Below are positions 7,495 through 13,703 of a stretch of 13,727 nt of DNA, piece after piece. How positions within the stretch are numbered: the first letter of the stretch is position 1; each line of letters starts with the position of its first letter. The position numbers and the translations under genes are program-made. The stretch comes from an uncultured Eubacteriales bacterium (GTDB taxonomy: Bacteria > Bacillota > Clostridia > Oscillospirales > Oscillospiraceae): contig URPU01000064.1 in NCBI GenBank assembly GCA_900549865.1, forward strand, positions 1 to 13,727. The letters are read 5' to 3'. The notes beneath the pieces are model-generated. The model worked only from the letters and a program-made list of their open reading frames with translations. It searched no databases and had not been told where the DNA came from.

Positions 7495-8553
7495 TCACGC
7501 GTTTGCGTACATTTTGCTGTAATAATCGAGATAGTCGCCGGATATGACATGCTCCACCCAGCTTTGATTTTCAAGATACCACCGGATTGTCTCATGCATG
7601 CCGCGCTGGAAGGTGTATTCCGGCGCCCAGCCGAGCGTTGTGGTGATCTTCGTATTGTCGATGGCGTAGCGCCTGTCGTGGCCGGGGCGGTCCTGCACGT
7701 GGCGGATGAGGCTTTCGCTTTTGCCCAGCTCCGACAGGATGAGGCGGACAATCTCGATATTGGCGCGCTCATTGTTGCCGCCGATGTTGTACACCTCGCC
7801 GCGCACGCCCTTTTCAAGCACCGTGCGTATCGCCGCGCAGTGGTCGTGCACGTGCAGCCAGTCGCGCACCTGCATCCCGTCGCCGTAGACGGGCAGCGCC
7901 TTGTCGTTTTCGGCGTTGTGCAGCATGAGCGGGATGAGCTTTTCGGGGAACTGATACGGCCCGTAGTTATTTGAGCAGCGCGTGATGTTCACGGGCATGC
8001 CGTAGGTGTTGTGATACGCGCGCACGACGAGGTCAGCCCCCGCCTTGGACGCGGAATAGGGGGAGTTCGGGGCAATGGGCGTGGTCTCGGTGAACATGCC
8101 CTCCTTGCCCAGCGCGCCGTATACCTCGTCGGTCGAGACCTGGAGATAAACGACGCCGTCCTTATACTCGCGCGAATACTTGTCGTCCGGGGCGAGCTTC
8201 CAGTGCCGCTTGGCGGCGTCCAGAAGCGTCTGCGTGCCGACGATGTTCGTGGTGAGGAAAAGCTCCGGCTCAAGTATGCTGCGGTCAACGTGCGACTCGG
8301 CCGCGAAGTGCACCACGGTGTCAAACTCGTACTTTGCGAATATATCCTCCACAAGCTGCTTGTCGCGTATGTCGCCGTGGACAAAGCGATAGCGCTTATC
8401 GTCCTGCACTGGCAGAAGATTTTCAAGGTTGCCCGCGTAGGTGAGCAGGTCGAGATTCACAAGAAGCTCGATATCCTGCTTCTCCCGCAGAATGTACTGC
8501 ACGAAGTTGGAGCCGATGAAGCCCGCGCCGCCCGTAACAAGAATTCTTTTCAT
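7495..8553 (-). CDS. rfbB: dTDP-glucose 4,6-dehydratase
   Basis: A 352-residue NAD-dependent short-chain dehydrogenase/reductase family enzyme that converts dTDP-glucose to dTDP-4-keto-6-deoxyglucose, the second step toward dTDP-rhamnose and related deoxysugars in the cytoplasm. The NAD-binding motif GGAGFIG is at 8-14. The catalytic T141-D142-E143 triplet (STDEVYG) and the Y166-xxx-K170 pair (SPYSASKAGAD) are intact, and NNYGPYQFPEKLIP follows at about 195-208, a family hallmark. The ATG overlaps the rfbA stop as ATGA, and its ribosome site GGAGGAGG lies within the last codons of rfbA. The gene is the last of the operon seen here. No rfbC or rfbD follows it. Confidence 0.97.
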   Translation of the reverse strand: MKRILVTGGAGFIGSNFVQYILREKQDIELLVNLDLLTYAGNLENLLPVQDDKRYRFVHGDIRDKQLVEDIFAKYEFDTVVHFAAESHVDRSILEPELFLTTNIVGTQTLLDAAKRHWKLAPDDKYSREYKDGVVYLQVSTDEVYGALGKEGMFTETTPIAPNSPYSASKAGADLVVRAYHNTYGMPVNITRCSNNYGPYQFPEKLIPLMLHNAENDKALPVYGDGMQVRDWLHVHDHCAAIRTVLEKGVRGEVYNIGGNNERANIEIVRLILSELGKSESLIRHVQDRPGHDRRYAIDNTKITTTLGWAPEYTFQRGMHETIRWYLENQSWVEHVISGDYLDYYSKMYANA

Positions 8554-9422
8554 ATTTCCTCCTCCGCGACCCGTCTGAGATACTGGCCGTAGTCCGTTTT
8601 AAGCATGGGCTCCGCCAGTGCGAGAAGCTGCGCGCGGTTTATGTAGCCCATGCGGTAGGATATCTCCTCAAGGCAGGCGATGTAAAGCCCCTGACGCTTC
8701 TGCACGATCTGCACGAAGTTCGCCGCGGCAAGCAGATTTTCATGCGTGCCGGTGTCCAGCCACGCAAGGCCGCGCCCGAAGAGCTTGACCCGAAGCTGCC
8801 CGCGGCGGAGATATTCGTTGTTCACGCTGGTTATCTCAAGCTCCCCGCGTGCCGACGGCTTTATGGACTTTGCGATCGAAACGACCTGATTATCATAGAA
8901 GTAAAGCCCCGGCACAACGTAGTTCGACTTCGGGTGCGCCGGCTTTTCCTCGACGGAGAGGACGTTCAAGTCTTTGTCGAACTCGACCACGCCAAGCCCC
9001 TGCGGCTCCGGCATGTAGTAGCCGAATATGACCGCGCCCTCTGTCAGCTTTGCCGCGTCCTTCACGCCGATTGAGATGCCGCCGCCATAGAAGATATTGT
9101 CGCCGAGAATGAGGCACACGCTGTCGCTGCCGATGAAATCCTCGCCTATTATAAACGCCTCCGCAATGCCGCGCGGCGCATCCTGCACGGCGTAGCTCAG
9201 CTCAAGGCCGAGGCTGTGCCCGTCGCCGAAAAGCTCTTTGAATGCGCCGATGTCGCGCTCAGTCGAGATTATAAGGATCTCCCTTATCCCGGCCAGCATC
9301 AGCACCGACATGGGGTAATATATCATGGGCTTGTCGTATATGGGCAGGATCTGCTTTGAAATGGAGCGGGTGACAGGATAAAGACGCGAGCCTGTGCCGC
9401 CGGCCAGAACTATACCTTTCAT
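8550..9422 (-). CDS. rfbA: Glucose-1-phosphate thymidylyltransferase
   Basis: The protein makes dTDP-glucose from glucose-1-phosphate and dTTP, the first step of the deoxysugar pathway. From the ATG at 9422 it has 290 residues, the usual size. It opens MKGIVLAGGTGSRLYP, with the nucleotide-binding GGTGSRL loop, then SKQILPIYDKPMIYYP, the sugar-phosphate/metal signature, and LGDNIFYG near residue 110. The frame is open to 9497, but those 25 extra residues overlap the promoter (9469-9497), and an AAAGGGG ribosome site lies about nine bases before 9422. Translation runs directly into rfbB. Confidence 0.96.
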   Translation of the reverse strand: MKGIVLAGGTGSRLYPVTRSISKQILPIYDKPMIYYPMSVLMLAGIREILIISTERDIGAFKELFGDGHSLGLELSYAVQDAPRGIAEAFIIGEDFIGSDSVCLILGDNIFYGGGISIGVKDAAKLTEGAVIFGYYMPEPQGLGVVEFDKDLNVLSVEEKPAHPKSNYVVPGLYFYDNQVVSIAKSIKPSARGELEITSVNNEYLRRGQLRVKLFGRGLAWLDTGTHENLLAAANFVQIVQKRQGLYIACLEEISYRMGYINRAQLLALAEPMLKTDYGQYLRRVAEEEI

Positions 9423-9468
9423 GTGAAAGAGCCCCTTTCTGCGCAAAATATCTGAAAATGTCTGATTA

Positions 9469-9497
9469 AGTATAACCCAGCCGGGCAGATAATTCAA
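9469..9497 (-). promoter_or_regulatory. Promoter of rfbAB
   Basis: On the minus strand TTGAAT (9492-9497) is followed after exactly 17 bases by TATACT (9469-9474). The expected start is near 9462, giving a leader of about 40 bases before the rfbA ATG. Its place inside the longer open frame confirms the downstream rfbA start. Confidence 0.75.
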
Positions 9498-9518
9498 GCG
9501 TGGTTTTTTGACAGGCTG

Positions 9519-9549
9519 AACGCCCGCGCCGAAAACCGGCGCGGGCGTT
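9519..9549 (-). terminator. GC-rich hairpin after greA, probable terminator
   Basis: AACGCCCGCGCCG (9519-9531) and CGGCGCGGGCGTT (9537-9549) form a perfect 13-bp stem. It lies between the greA stop (9575) and the rfbA promoter, so it fits the end of the greA operon. No T-run follows on either strand, so termination may rely on stem strength or a factor. Confidence 0.5.
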
Positions 9550-9574
9550 ATGTGTGATATGTGCTTTTTCCGTA

Positions 9575-10078
9575 TCAGTACTCCAACAGCGGGGCGGAGC
9601 CGTCATCCTCGCATTTCGTGATGGCGCGTATCTCGGCGACGTAACTGTAGCTGTCGTCTACCTTCACGGTGAATTTGTCGCCCACCTTTTTGCCGAGCAC
9701 CTGCTGCCCAAAGGGCGACTCCTTGCTGATGAGGCCGCGGCGCGGGTCACAGCGCACCGTTGTGACGACCTGGATGATGTCCGTCTCGTCGTCCTCCGGC
9801 ATGTATATCTCCACCTTGTCAAAAAGGCCGACCTCGTCGGCGCGAGAGGTGTCGGAAATGACCTTCGCGGATTTTATCATCCCCTCAAGGTATCTTATGC
9901 GGCTGCGGTTCTTGTTCTGCGCCTGCTTTGCCGCCTTATACTCGAAATTTTCACTCAGATCGCCGAAGGCGCGCGTGCGCTTGACCTCCTCGATGAGCTC
10001 CGGCATAAGCTCCAGCCGCCGGTAGTCAAGCTCCTCCTGCATCTTGCGGATATCCTGCTTTGTCAGTTCGTTATGCAT
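9575..10078 (-). CDS. greA: Transcription elongation factor GreA
   Basis: A 167-residue GreA/GreB-family factor that enters the RNA polymerase secondary channel and stimulates cleavage of backtracked RNA. The N-terminal coiled coil (about 5-75) carries the tip motif GDLSENFEYKAAKQ (39-52), with acidic D40 and E43 that coordinate the catalytic Mg2+. The C-terminal FKBP-like domain has the family motif SPFGQQVLGKKVGD. The length is slightly above the usual 158. The ribosome site GGAG lies about seven bases before the ATG. It follows the small unknown gene by 14 bp and is probably co-transcribed with it. Confidence 0.95.
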   Translation of the reverse strand: MHNELTKQDIRKMQEELDYRRLELMPELIEEVKRTRAFGDLSENFEYKAAKQAQNKNRSRIRYLEGMIKSAKVISDTSRADEVGLFDKVEIYMPEDDETDIIQVVTTVRCDPRRGLISKESPFGQQVLGKKVGDKFTVKVDDSYSYVAEIRAITKCEDDGSAPLLEY

Positions 10079-10092
10079 AATATTCTCCGCCC

Positions 10093-10500
10093 TTAAATAT
10101 CCACGCTTACCGTGTCAAGGCCGTTCTTCTCAAATTCGTTGAGGTAATCCTCCATCCGCGCGGTAAGCTCGTCAAAATTCTCGGGGTCAGAATCCTCAAG
10201 TCCCAGATCCCTGCGCGCCAGCTCCTCGGCCAGAATGTTATAGAACACGGCGTCCTCATAGTCGGCAATGGCCTCGTGTATGCCGCCGTCCTCATAGGCC
10301 TTGGAGGGGAAAATGTGGCCGTGCCACATCTGCACCAGCGAACGCATCCCGTTGGCCGGGCACAGGGCGAAAAGCTTCTCCTGCATGAGATCGTAATCCT
10401 CAAAGCGGTCGTCGCCGCGCGTTGAGTTCAGAATCCAGTTGCCTATATACACCATGTCAAGCAGCCGCCTGAACTCCCTGTCAGAAAGCTCTATATTCAT
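10093..10500 (-). CDS. Small acidic protein of unknown function, upstream of greA
   Basis: I do not recognise this 135-residue protein. It has an AAGGAGG ribosome site eight bases before its ATG, a promoter upstream, and normal codon use, so it is very likely a real gene. It is strongly acidic, rich in Asp and Glu, with no signal peptide or membrane helix, and looks mostly helical and cytosolic. Conspicuous stretches are LLDMVYIGNWILNSTRG (14-30), MWHGHIFP (58-65) and an acidic C-terminal half. It is the first gene of a probable two-gene operon with greA, 14 bp apart. Confidence 0.8.
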   Translation of the reverse strand: MNIELSDREFRRLLDMVYIGNWILNSTRGDDRFEDYDLMQEKLFALCPANGMRSLVQMWHGHIFPSKAYEDGGIHEAIADYEDAVFYNILAEELARRDLGLEDSDPENFDELTARMEDYLNEFEKNGLDTVSVDI

Positions 10501-10534
10501 ACCGTCGCCTCCTTGGGCTTTTTTAAGCCAGTCT

Positions 10535-10562
10535 ATTATATACTTATTATAGCATTAAGCAA
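10535..10562 (-). promoter_or_regulatory. Promoter of the small gene and greA
   Basis: On the minus strand TTGCTT (10557-10562) is followed after 16 bases by TATAAT (10535-10540). A second TATAAT box lies a few bases upstream but lacks a matching -35. Confidence 0.55.
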
Positions 10563-10598
10563 GCCATAATTCCACAAGTCTTATTAAACAAATTTTGC

Positions 10599-10627
10599 TT
10601 GTATTGCGGTGCCGATTGCGGTACAAT
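10599..10627 (+). promoter_or_regulatory. Probable murI promoter with an internal direct repeat
   Basis: TTGTAT (10599-10604) and TACAAT (10622-10627) are 17 bases apart. An exact 8-base direct repeat, ATTGCGGT, occurs at 10603-10610 and 10615-10622, spanning the spacer with a 12-base period, which could be an operator or chance. Confidence 0.45.
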
Positions 10628-10666
10628 AAGCCGTCAGTCAAAATTCAGGTCATATTGGAGAAGCAA

Positions 10667-11479
10667 ATGGACAACAGACCCGTTGGCATATTTGATTCCG
10701 GGCTGGGCGGGCTGGCGTCGTTCAGGACGCTGAGAGCGCTTCTGCCGGAAGAAAACATAATATACTTCGGCGACACCGGACGCAACCCCTACGGCGTGCG
10801 GCCGCAGGAGGAGCTGCGGCGCATGGCGCGGCAGGATATGGAGCTTGCCGCCGCCCTCGGGGCGAAGGCGATAATTGCCGCATGCGGCACCGTGTCCAGC
10901 ACCGCACCCGACGTTCTGGCGGGCTTCCGCCTGCCGGTGTACAACGTGATAGATGCGTCGGTGAAGAAACTGGCCGCCGTGCCGGGCGATGCGCCGCTGG
11001 GCGTGATCGCCACCAGCGCAAGCATAAAAAGCGGCGCGTTCCGCCGCCGGCTGGAGGCGCTGTGCCCCGGCCGGGAGATCGTGGATATAGCCTGTCAGGA
11101 CTTCGTGCGCCTTGTGGAGACGGGGCACACCGCCGCGGGCGATGAGCAGCTTGCCGCCGCGGCGGAGGAATACCTTGCGCCGATGCGCGAAAGGGGCGTG
11201 TGCGCGCTGCTGCTGGGCTGCACGCATTTTGACTTTGCCGCGGACGCCATCCGCGAATGCCTCGGCGGGGCGGCGCTCGTGAGCGCCGCGGGCTGCGCGG
11301 CGGAGAGCATGTGCGCTTATCTTGAGGAAAACGGCCTTACGGGCCGCGGCGGAAGCTCTGAGTTTTACACCAGCGGCGACCCCGCGGAATTCGCCGCGCA
11401 CGCCGAGGGGCTGCTTGGATACGGCATTGCGGGGCATGTGCACGCCGCGAGCGCCGACGGTATGGAGGACGGAGCATGA
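10667..11479 (+). CDS. murI: Glutamate racemase (variant active-site motif)
   Basis: This aspartate/glutamate racemase-family enzyme makes D-glutamate for peptidoglycan. The start at 10667 gives 270 residues, the usual size, and has GGAG six bases upstream; the frame extends to 10595, but that part covers the promoter. D10-S11 (FDSGLGGL), GDTGRNPYG (35-43), the first catalytic Cys73 (AACGTVSS) and the second Cys185 with His187 (LLGCTHFDF) are visible. Two deviations from the usual motifs are seen: ACNT is ACGT here, so the conserved Asn is Gly, and GCTHYP is GCTHFD. Both cysteines remain, so activity is likely, but a paralogue with changed specificity cannot be excluded. Its stop overlaps the next start (ATGA). 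Confidence 0.88.
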   Translation: MDNRPVGIFDSGLGGLASFRTLRALLPEENIIYFGDTGRNPYGVRPQEELRRMARQDMELAAALGAKAIIAACGTVSSTAPDVLAGFRLPVYNVIDASVKKLAAVPGDAPLGVIATSASIKSGAFRRRLEALCPGREIVDIACQDFVRLVETGHTAAGDEQLAAAAEEYLAPMRERGVCALLLGCTHFDFAADAIRECLGGAALVSAAGCAAESMCAYLEENGLTGRGGSSEFYTSGDPAEFAAHAEGLLGYGIAGHVHAASADGMEDGA

Positions 11480-11913
11480 TGAGAGACGTTGTGATCTCCA
11501 TGCACAGCATAGAGGGCTGTGATACGGGCGATCAGGGCATTGTGGATTTCAGCACGGACGGGCACTATTTCAAGGATGGCGACACGTCATGCTTCAGCTA
11601 TCTTGAAACGGATGTGACCGGGCTTGAGGGCACGCGCACAAGCGTGATAGTGCGGCCGGATGAGGTCGTTGTCGATAGGGACGGCATGATAACCGGGCGG
11701 ATGGTATTCCGCGAGAGGGAGAAGAACTCCTTCCTCTATTCCACGCCCTACGGCACGGCGACGCTCGGCGTGAGCACGAAAAAAATACGGCACAGCTTCA
11801 ATGACCGCGGCGGCGAGCTTGAGGTGGACTATGTGCTGGATATGGAGCACACGGTCGTCTCCAGAAACAAGTTCTTCGTCCGCGTCGAGGAACAGAAGGA
11901 ACTGAAAATGTGA
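11476..11913 (+). CDS. DUF1934 domain protein (YwiB-like)
   Basis: A 145-residue protein that matches the DUF1934/YwiB family in length and pattern: an N-terminal beta strand VVISMHSIEG, the strand-rich middle with YLETDVTGLEGTRTSVIV, STPYGTATLGVSTKKI, and a C-terminal strand LEVDYVLDME. The family is predicted to be a small calycin-like beta barrel. Its function is not established. The start overlaps the murI stop, and GGAGG at 11464-11468 is seven bases before the ATG. The gene is probably co-translated with murI. No signal peptide is seen. Confidence 0.85.
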   Translation: MMRDVVISMHSIEGCDTGDQGIVDFSTDGHYFKDGDTSCFSYLETDVTGLEGTRTSVIVRPDEVVVDRDGMITGRMVFREREKNSFLYSTPYGTATLGVSTKKIRHSFNDRGGELEVDYVLDMEHTVVSRNKFFVRVEEQKELKM

Positions 11914-11918
11914 ATGCG

Positions 11919-11949
11919 ATCCGCCAGGGCAAGCGCCCCGGCGGATATT
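11919..11949 (+). terminator. Probable terminator of murI-DUF1934
   Basis: ATCCGCC (11919-11925) pairs with GGCGGAT (11940-11946), and GGGC/GCCC continues inside across one mismatch. The tail is ATTTG, so the U-tract is poor. Confidence 0.55.
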
Positions 11950-11972
11950 TGTGCTTACAGCAACGATGCATG

Positions 11973-12007
11973 AAATGCTCCTCCGGATCATTTACCGGAG
12001 GAGCAGA
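11973..12007. repeat. GC hairpin, left unit of a 35-bp direct repeat flanking repeat copy 2
   Basis: GCTCCTCCGG (11977-11986) and CCGGAGGAGC (11995-12004) form a 10-bp stem. The 35-base stretch 11973-12007 recurs in the same direction at 12212-12246 with 33 matches. The two differences lie in the loop. It abuts the left edge of repeat copy 2. Confidence 0.75.
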
Positions 12008-12012
12008 ACAGT

Positions 12013-12210
12013 TTGTCAAAAAAAGCCTCGCAGAGTTTCGCGTCCGCAGGCGCGAAAGCAGTACGATTCGTTTTCTGCCGCGACATGTGCGTGGCAGAAA
12101 ACACTTTGCGCGGAGTGAGCGTCGAATTGTCCGCTTTCGGCGGACAACAGAGGCGCAGAACGCAGCGATTCTTTCTCGAAAAAGTGGCAAAGCCACTTTT
12201 TCGACAGTCT
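12013..12210 (+). repeat. Copy 2 of the ~198-bp multi-hairpin repeat element
   Basis: This is the inverted counterpart of 1489-1686 (186 of 198 identical, no gap). Its hairpins are at 12036-12057, 12071-12101, 12127-12147 and 12176-12204. Compared with copy 1, the stem differences at 12050, 12096 and 12139 are A-U versus G-U changes on the plus strand. It lies downstream of the murI operon on that strand, in a possible 3' region of the transcript, and is bracketed by two copies of a 35-bp hairpin sequence. Confidence 0.85.
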
Positions 12211-12246
12211 CAAATGCTCCTCCGGGGCATTTACCGGAGGAGCAGA
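12211..12246 (-). terminator. Terminator hairpin of the membrane-protein gene, right unit of the 35-bp direct repeat
   Basis: GCTCCTCCGG (12216-12225) and CCGGAGGAGC (12234-12243) form a 10-bp stem 8 bp past the stop at 12252. On the minus strand it is followed by ATTTGAGAC, a short U-tract. It duplicates the hairpin at 11977-12004. Confidence 0.6.
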
Positions 12247-12251
12247 GAGGC

Positions 12252-13577
12252 TTATTTTGCAAAAAACTGCGTGTAGTAGTCATAGCCGATGATATGCTGC
12301 ACGCCGTAATACCGGGCGAGATATCCGTTGACCCAGTTGATGCTGGATGGGAACTCCATATCGTGCGCGACGCTGTATTTCGTTGCGCCGTAGAGCCCGG
12401 GCAGAAGCACCTCGGCCTCACCGGCGTCGCGTGCGGCTATTATGGCGGCCTCGTTCGCCTTGAACTGAGCGAAGGTGGACACGATGTCCGCCGAACCTAG
12501 CACGCCGCAGTATATTGTCACGGCGCACAGCAGCGCGGCCATGCACCGCAGCGCGAGGACGCAGCTTCCGCCGCGCGCAAGCTCGAACAGCAGCATGACA
12601 TCTGCAATGATAAGGAACACCGCGGCGGGGGAGGCGCAGCGCTCAGGATATATCCTGGCCAGCACCATGACGCCGTTCGCGGCGAGAAAGCCGAGGAAGA
12701 ACACGCCCGCGAGGATGAGCTTCTTTGTCTCCGCCCTCTTGGCAAGACAGAGGACGAATGCGATGATGAACACGGCGATGAGAAGCGCGAAGAAGCGGAA
12801 GTATTCCATCATGTTCACAAAGCTGCCGAAGAAGTTGACGAGACTGCCGGCGGAGCTTTTAACGCCCGTTTCGGCGGGACGCGTCGCCATGAAGAGAAGC
12901 CCGGCGAAGGAGGATATCGCCCCCGCGATGTATGCCCAGCCTGTGCGCCGCTTTTCATAAAAGCGCGTCAGCAGCATGAACACGACGGCAAGCATAAACG
13001 AGGCGGAGGACATCGTCTCCTGAAACGCGCCGCAGATGAAGGCAAAGACGATGAACGCGAGTTTTGCCGCCGCGCCGTGAAGCACATCCCCCTCCCAGAA
13101 GAGACGGAAGTACGGGAAGAGGAATAAAAGATTCAGCACGACGGCCCAGAGGTAGTTTATCGACCCGTCAAGCCACAGGCAGACCTCACCGAAGGCGGGC
13201 ATCAGCACGAACACCGCGCAGAACGTTACAAGATATACCGCCGGGCGCGGCCGCGCCCCAAAGCCGGAGAGGCAGGCCATCAGCCAGATGAGCAGCGTGA
13301 ACATACCGGCGTTGACAAAATTGAACACCGGCTTGGGAAGAAGCTCAAAAAGCTGGACAAGGCTGTGCGCGGCGAGGCGGCCGTTGAGTATCTCGGCGTG
13401 CGCGGCCATGGACGGGACGATGTCCGCGATGCCTGTCAGCGGCGCGGAGTTATCGAAGCGGAAGTGATAGGCAAAATCGTCCGCCTGATATGGCGTGAAG
13501 CAGTTGAGCACGAAAAGAAACGCGAACACGAGCGCAAGCGATATTATCATGGCTCTGCGCGTGGTTAAGTTCTTCAT
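12252..13577 (-). CDS. Polytopic membrane protein, DUF6056-like
   Basis: A 441-residue protein with roughly ten to twelve hydrophobic helices. An N-terminal helix (about 10-29) is followed by an outward loop with the acidic pair D33-D34 (YQADDFAYHF), then NGR at 65-67, CLWLDGSINYLW (133-144), and CGAFQET with E187. This pattern fits DUF6056 and, more loosely, GT-C type glycosyltransferases, which use acidic residues in the first loop and lipid-linked sugars. I infer a role in cell-surface glycan or polymer modification; this is not shown by the sequence. The ATG at 13577 follows GAAGGA about ten bases upstream, and the promoter at 13617-13645 is near consensus. The gene stands alone, with a hairpin after its stop. 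Confidence 0.78.
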   Translation of the reverse strand: MKNLTTRRAMIISLALVFAFLFVLNCFTPYQADDFAYHFRFDNSAPLTGIADIVPSMAAHAEILNGRLAAHSLVQLFELLPKPVFNFVNAGMFTLLIWLMACLSGFGARPRPAVYLVTFCAVFVLMPAFGEVCLWLDGSINYLWAVVLNLLFLFPYFRLFWEGDVLHGAAAKLAFIVFAFICGAFQETMSSASFMLAVVFMLLTRFYEKRRTGWAYIAGAISSFAGLLFMATRPAETGVKSSAGSLVNFFGSFVNMMEYFRFFALLIAVFIIAFVLCLAKRAETKKLILAGVFFLGFLAANGVMVLARIYPERCASPAAVFLIIADVMLLFELARGGSCVLALRCMAALLCAVTIYCGVLGSADIVSTFAQFKANEAAIIAARDAGEAEVLLPGLYGATKYSVAHDMEFPSSINWVNGYLARYYGVQHIIGYDYYTQFFAK

Positions 13578-13616
13578 TGAATCTACGTCCTTCGGTAATT
13601 ATTGTCGAATAATGCT

Positions 13617-13645
13617 ATTATAAAATGAACGGATGCGCTTTGCAA
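13617..13645 (-). promoter_or_regulatory. Promoter of the DUF6056-like gene
   Basis: On the minus strand TTGCAA (13640-13645) and a consensus TATAAT (13617-13622) are exactly 17 bases apart. Transcription would start near 13610, about 33 bases before the ATG. Confidence 0.8.
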
Positions 13646-13676
13646 CCAAAACCCATATTCTTTTATAAACAACACT

Positions 13677-13703
13677 GCCTCCGGCCGATAGCCGGCCGGA
13701 GGC
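13677..13703 (-). terminator. Terminator hairpin of a gene right of the window
   Basis: GCCTCCGGCC (13677-13686) and GGCCGGAGGC (13694-13703) form a 10-bp GC stem. On the minus strand it is followed by AGTGTTGTTTAT, a loosely T-rich tail, so it probably ends a minus-strand gene located beyond the window. Confidence 0.5.

Larger units (their letters stand above)
11914..12251. other. 338-bp gap between convergent genes: terminators and repeat copy 2
   Basis: No gene is supported. The stretch holds the murI-operon hairpin (11919-11949), a GC hairpin (11977-12004), repeat copy 2 (12013-12210), and a second near-identical GC hairpin (12216-12243) just past the end of the minus-strand membrane-protein gene. 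Confidence 0.8.

Noticed and set aside
10634..11443. 269-codon minus-strand ORF opposite murI
   Set aside because: It is antisense to murI and overlaps its promoter; it has no ribosome site or recognised domain.
11973..12246. CRISPR-like repeat-spacer array
   Set aside because: There are only two units about 240 bp apart, each a strong hairpin, with a known repeat element between them and no cas genes.
12013..12276. 87-codon ORF on the plus strand and its 71-codon counterpart at 1471-1686
   Set aside because: Both begin at TTG, lack a ribosome site and are translated from the repeat. Substitutions between the copies are mostly non-synonymous, so they are not treated as genes.
11910..12500. 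196-codon plus-strand ORF across repeat copy 2 into the membrane-protein gene
   Set aside because: The N-terminal part is repeat and the remainder is antisense to the DUF6056-like gene.
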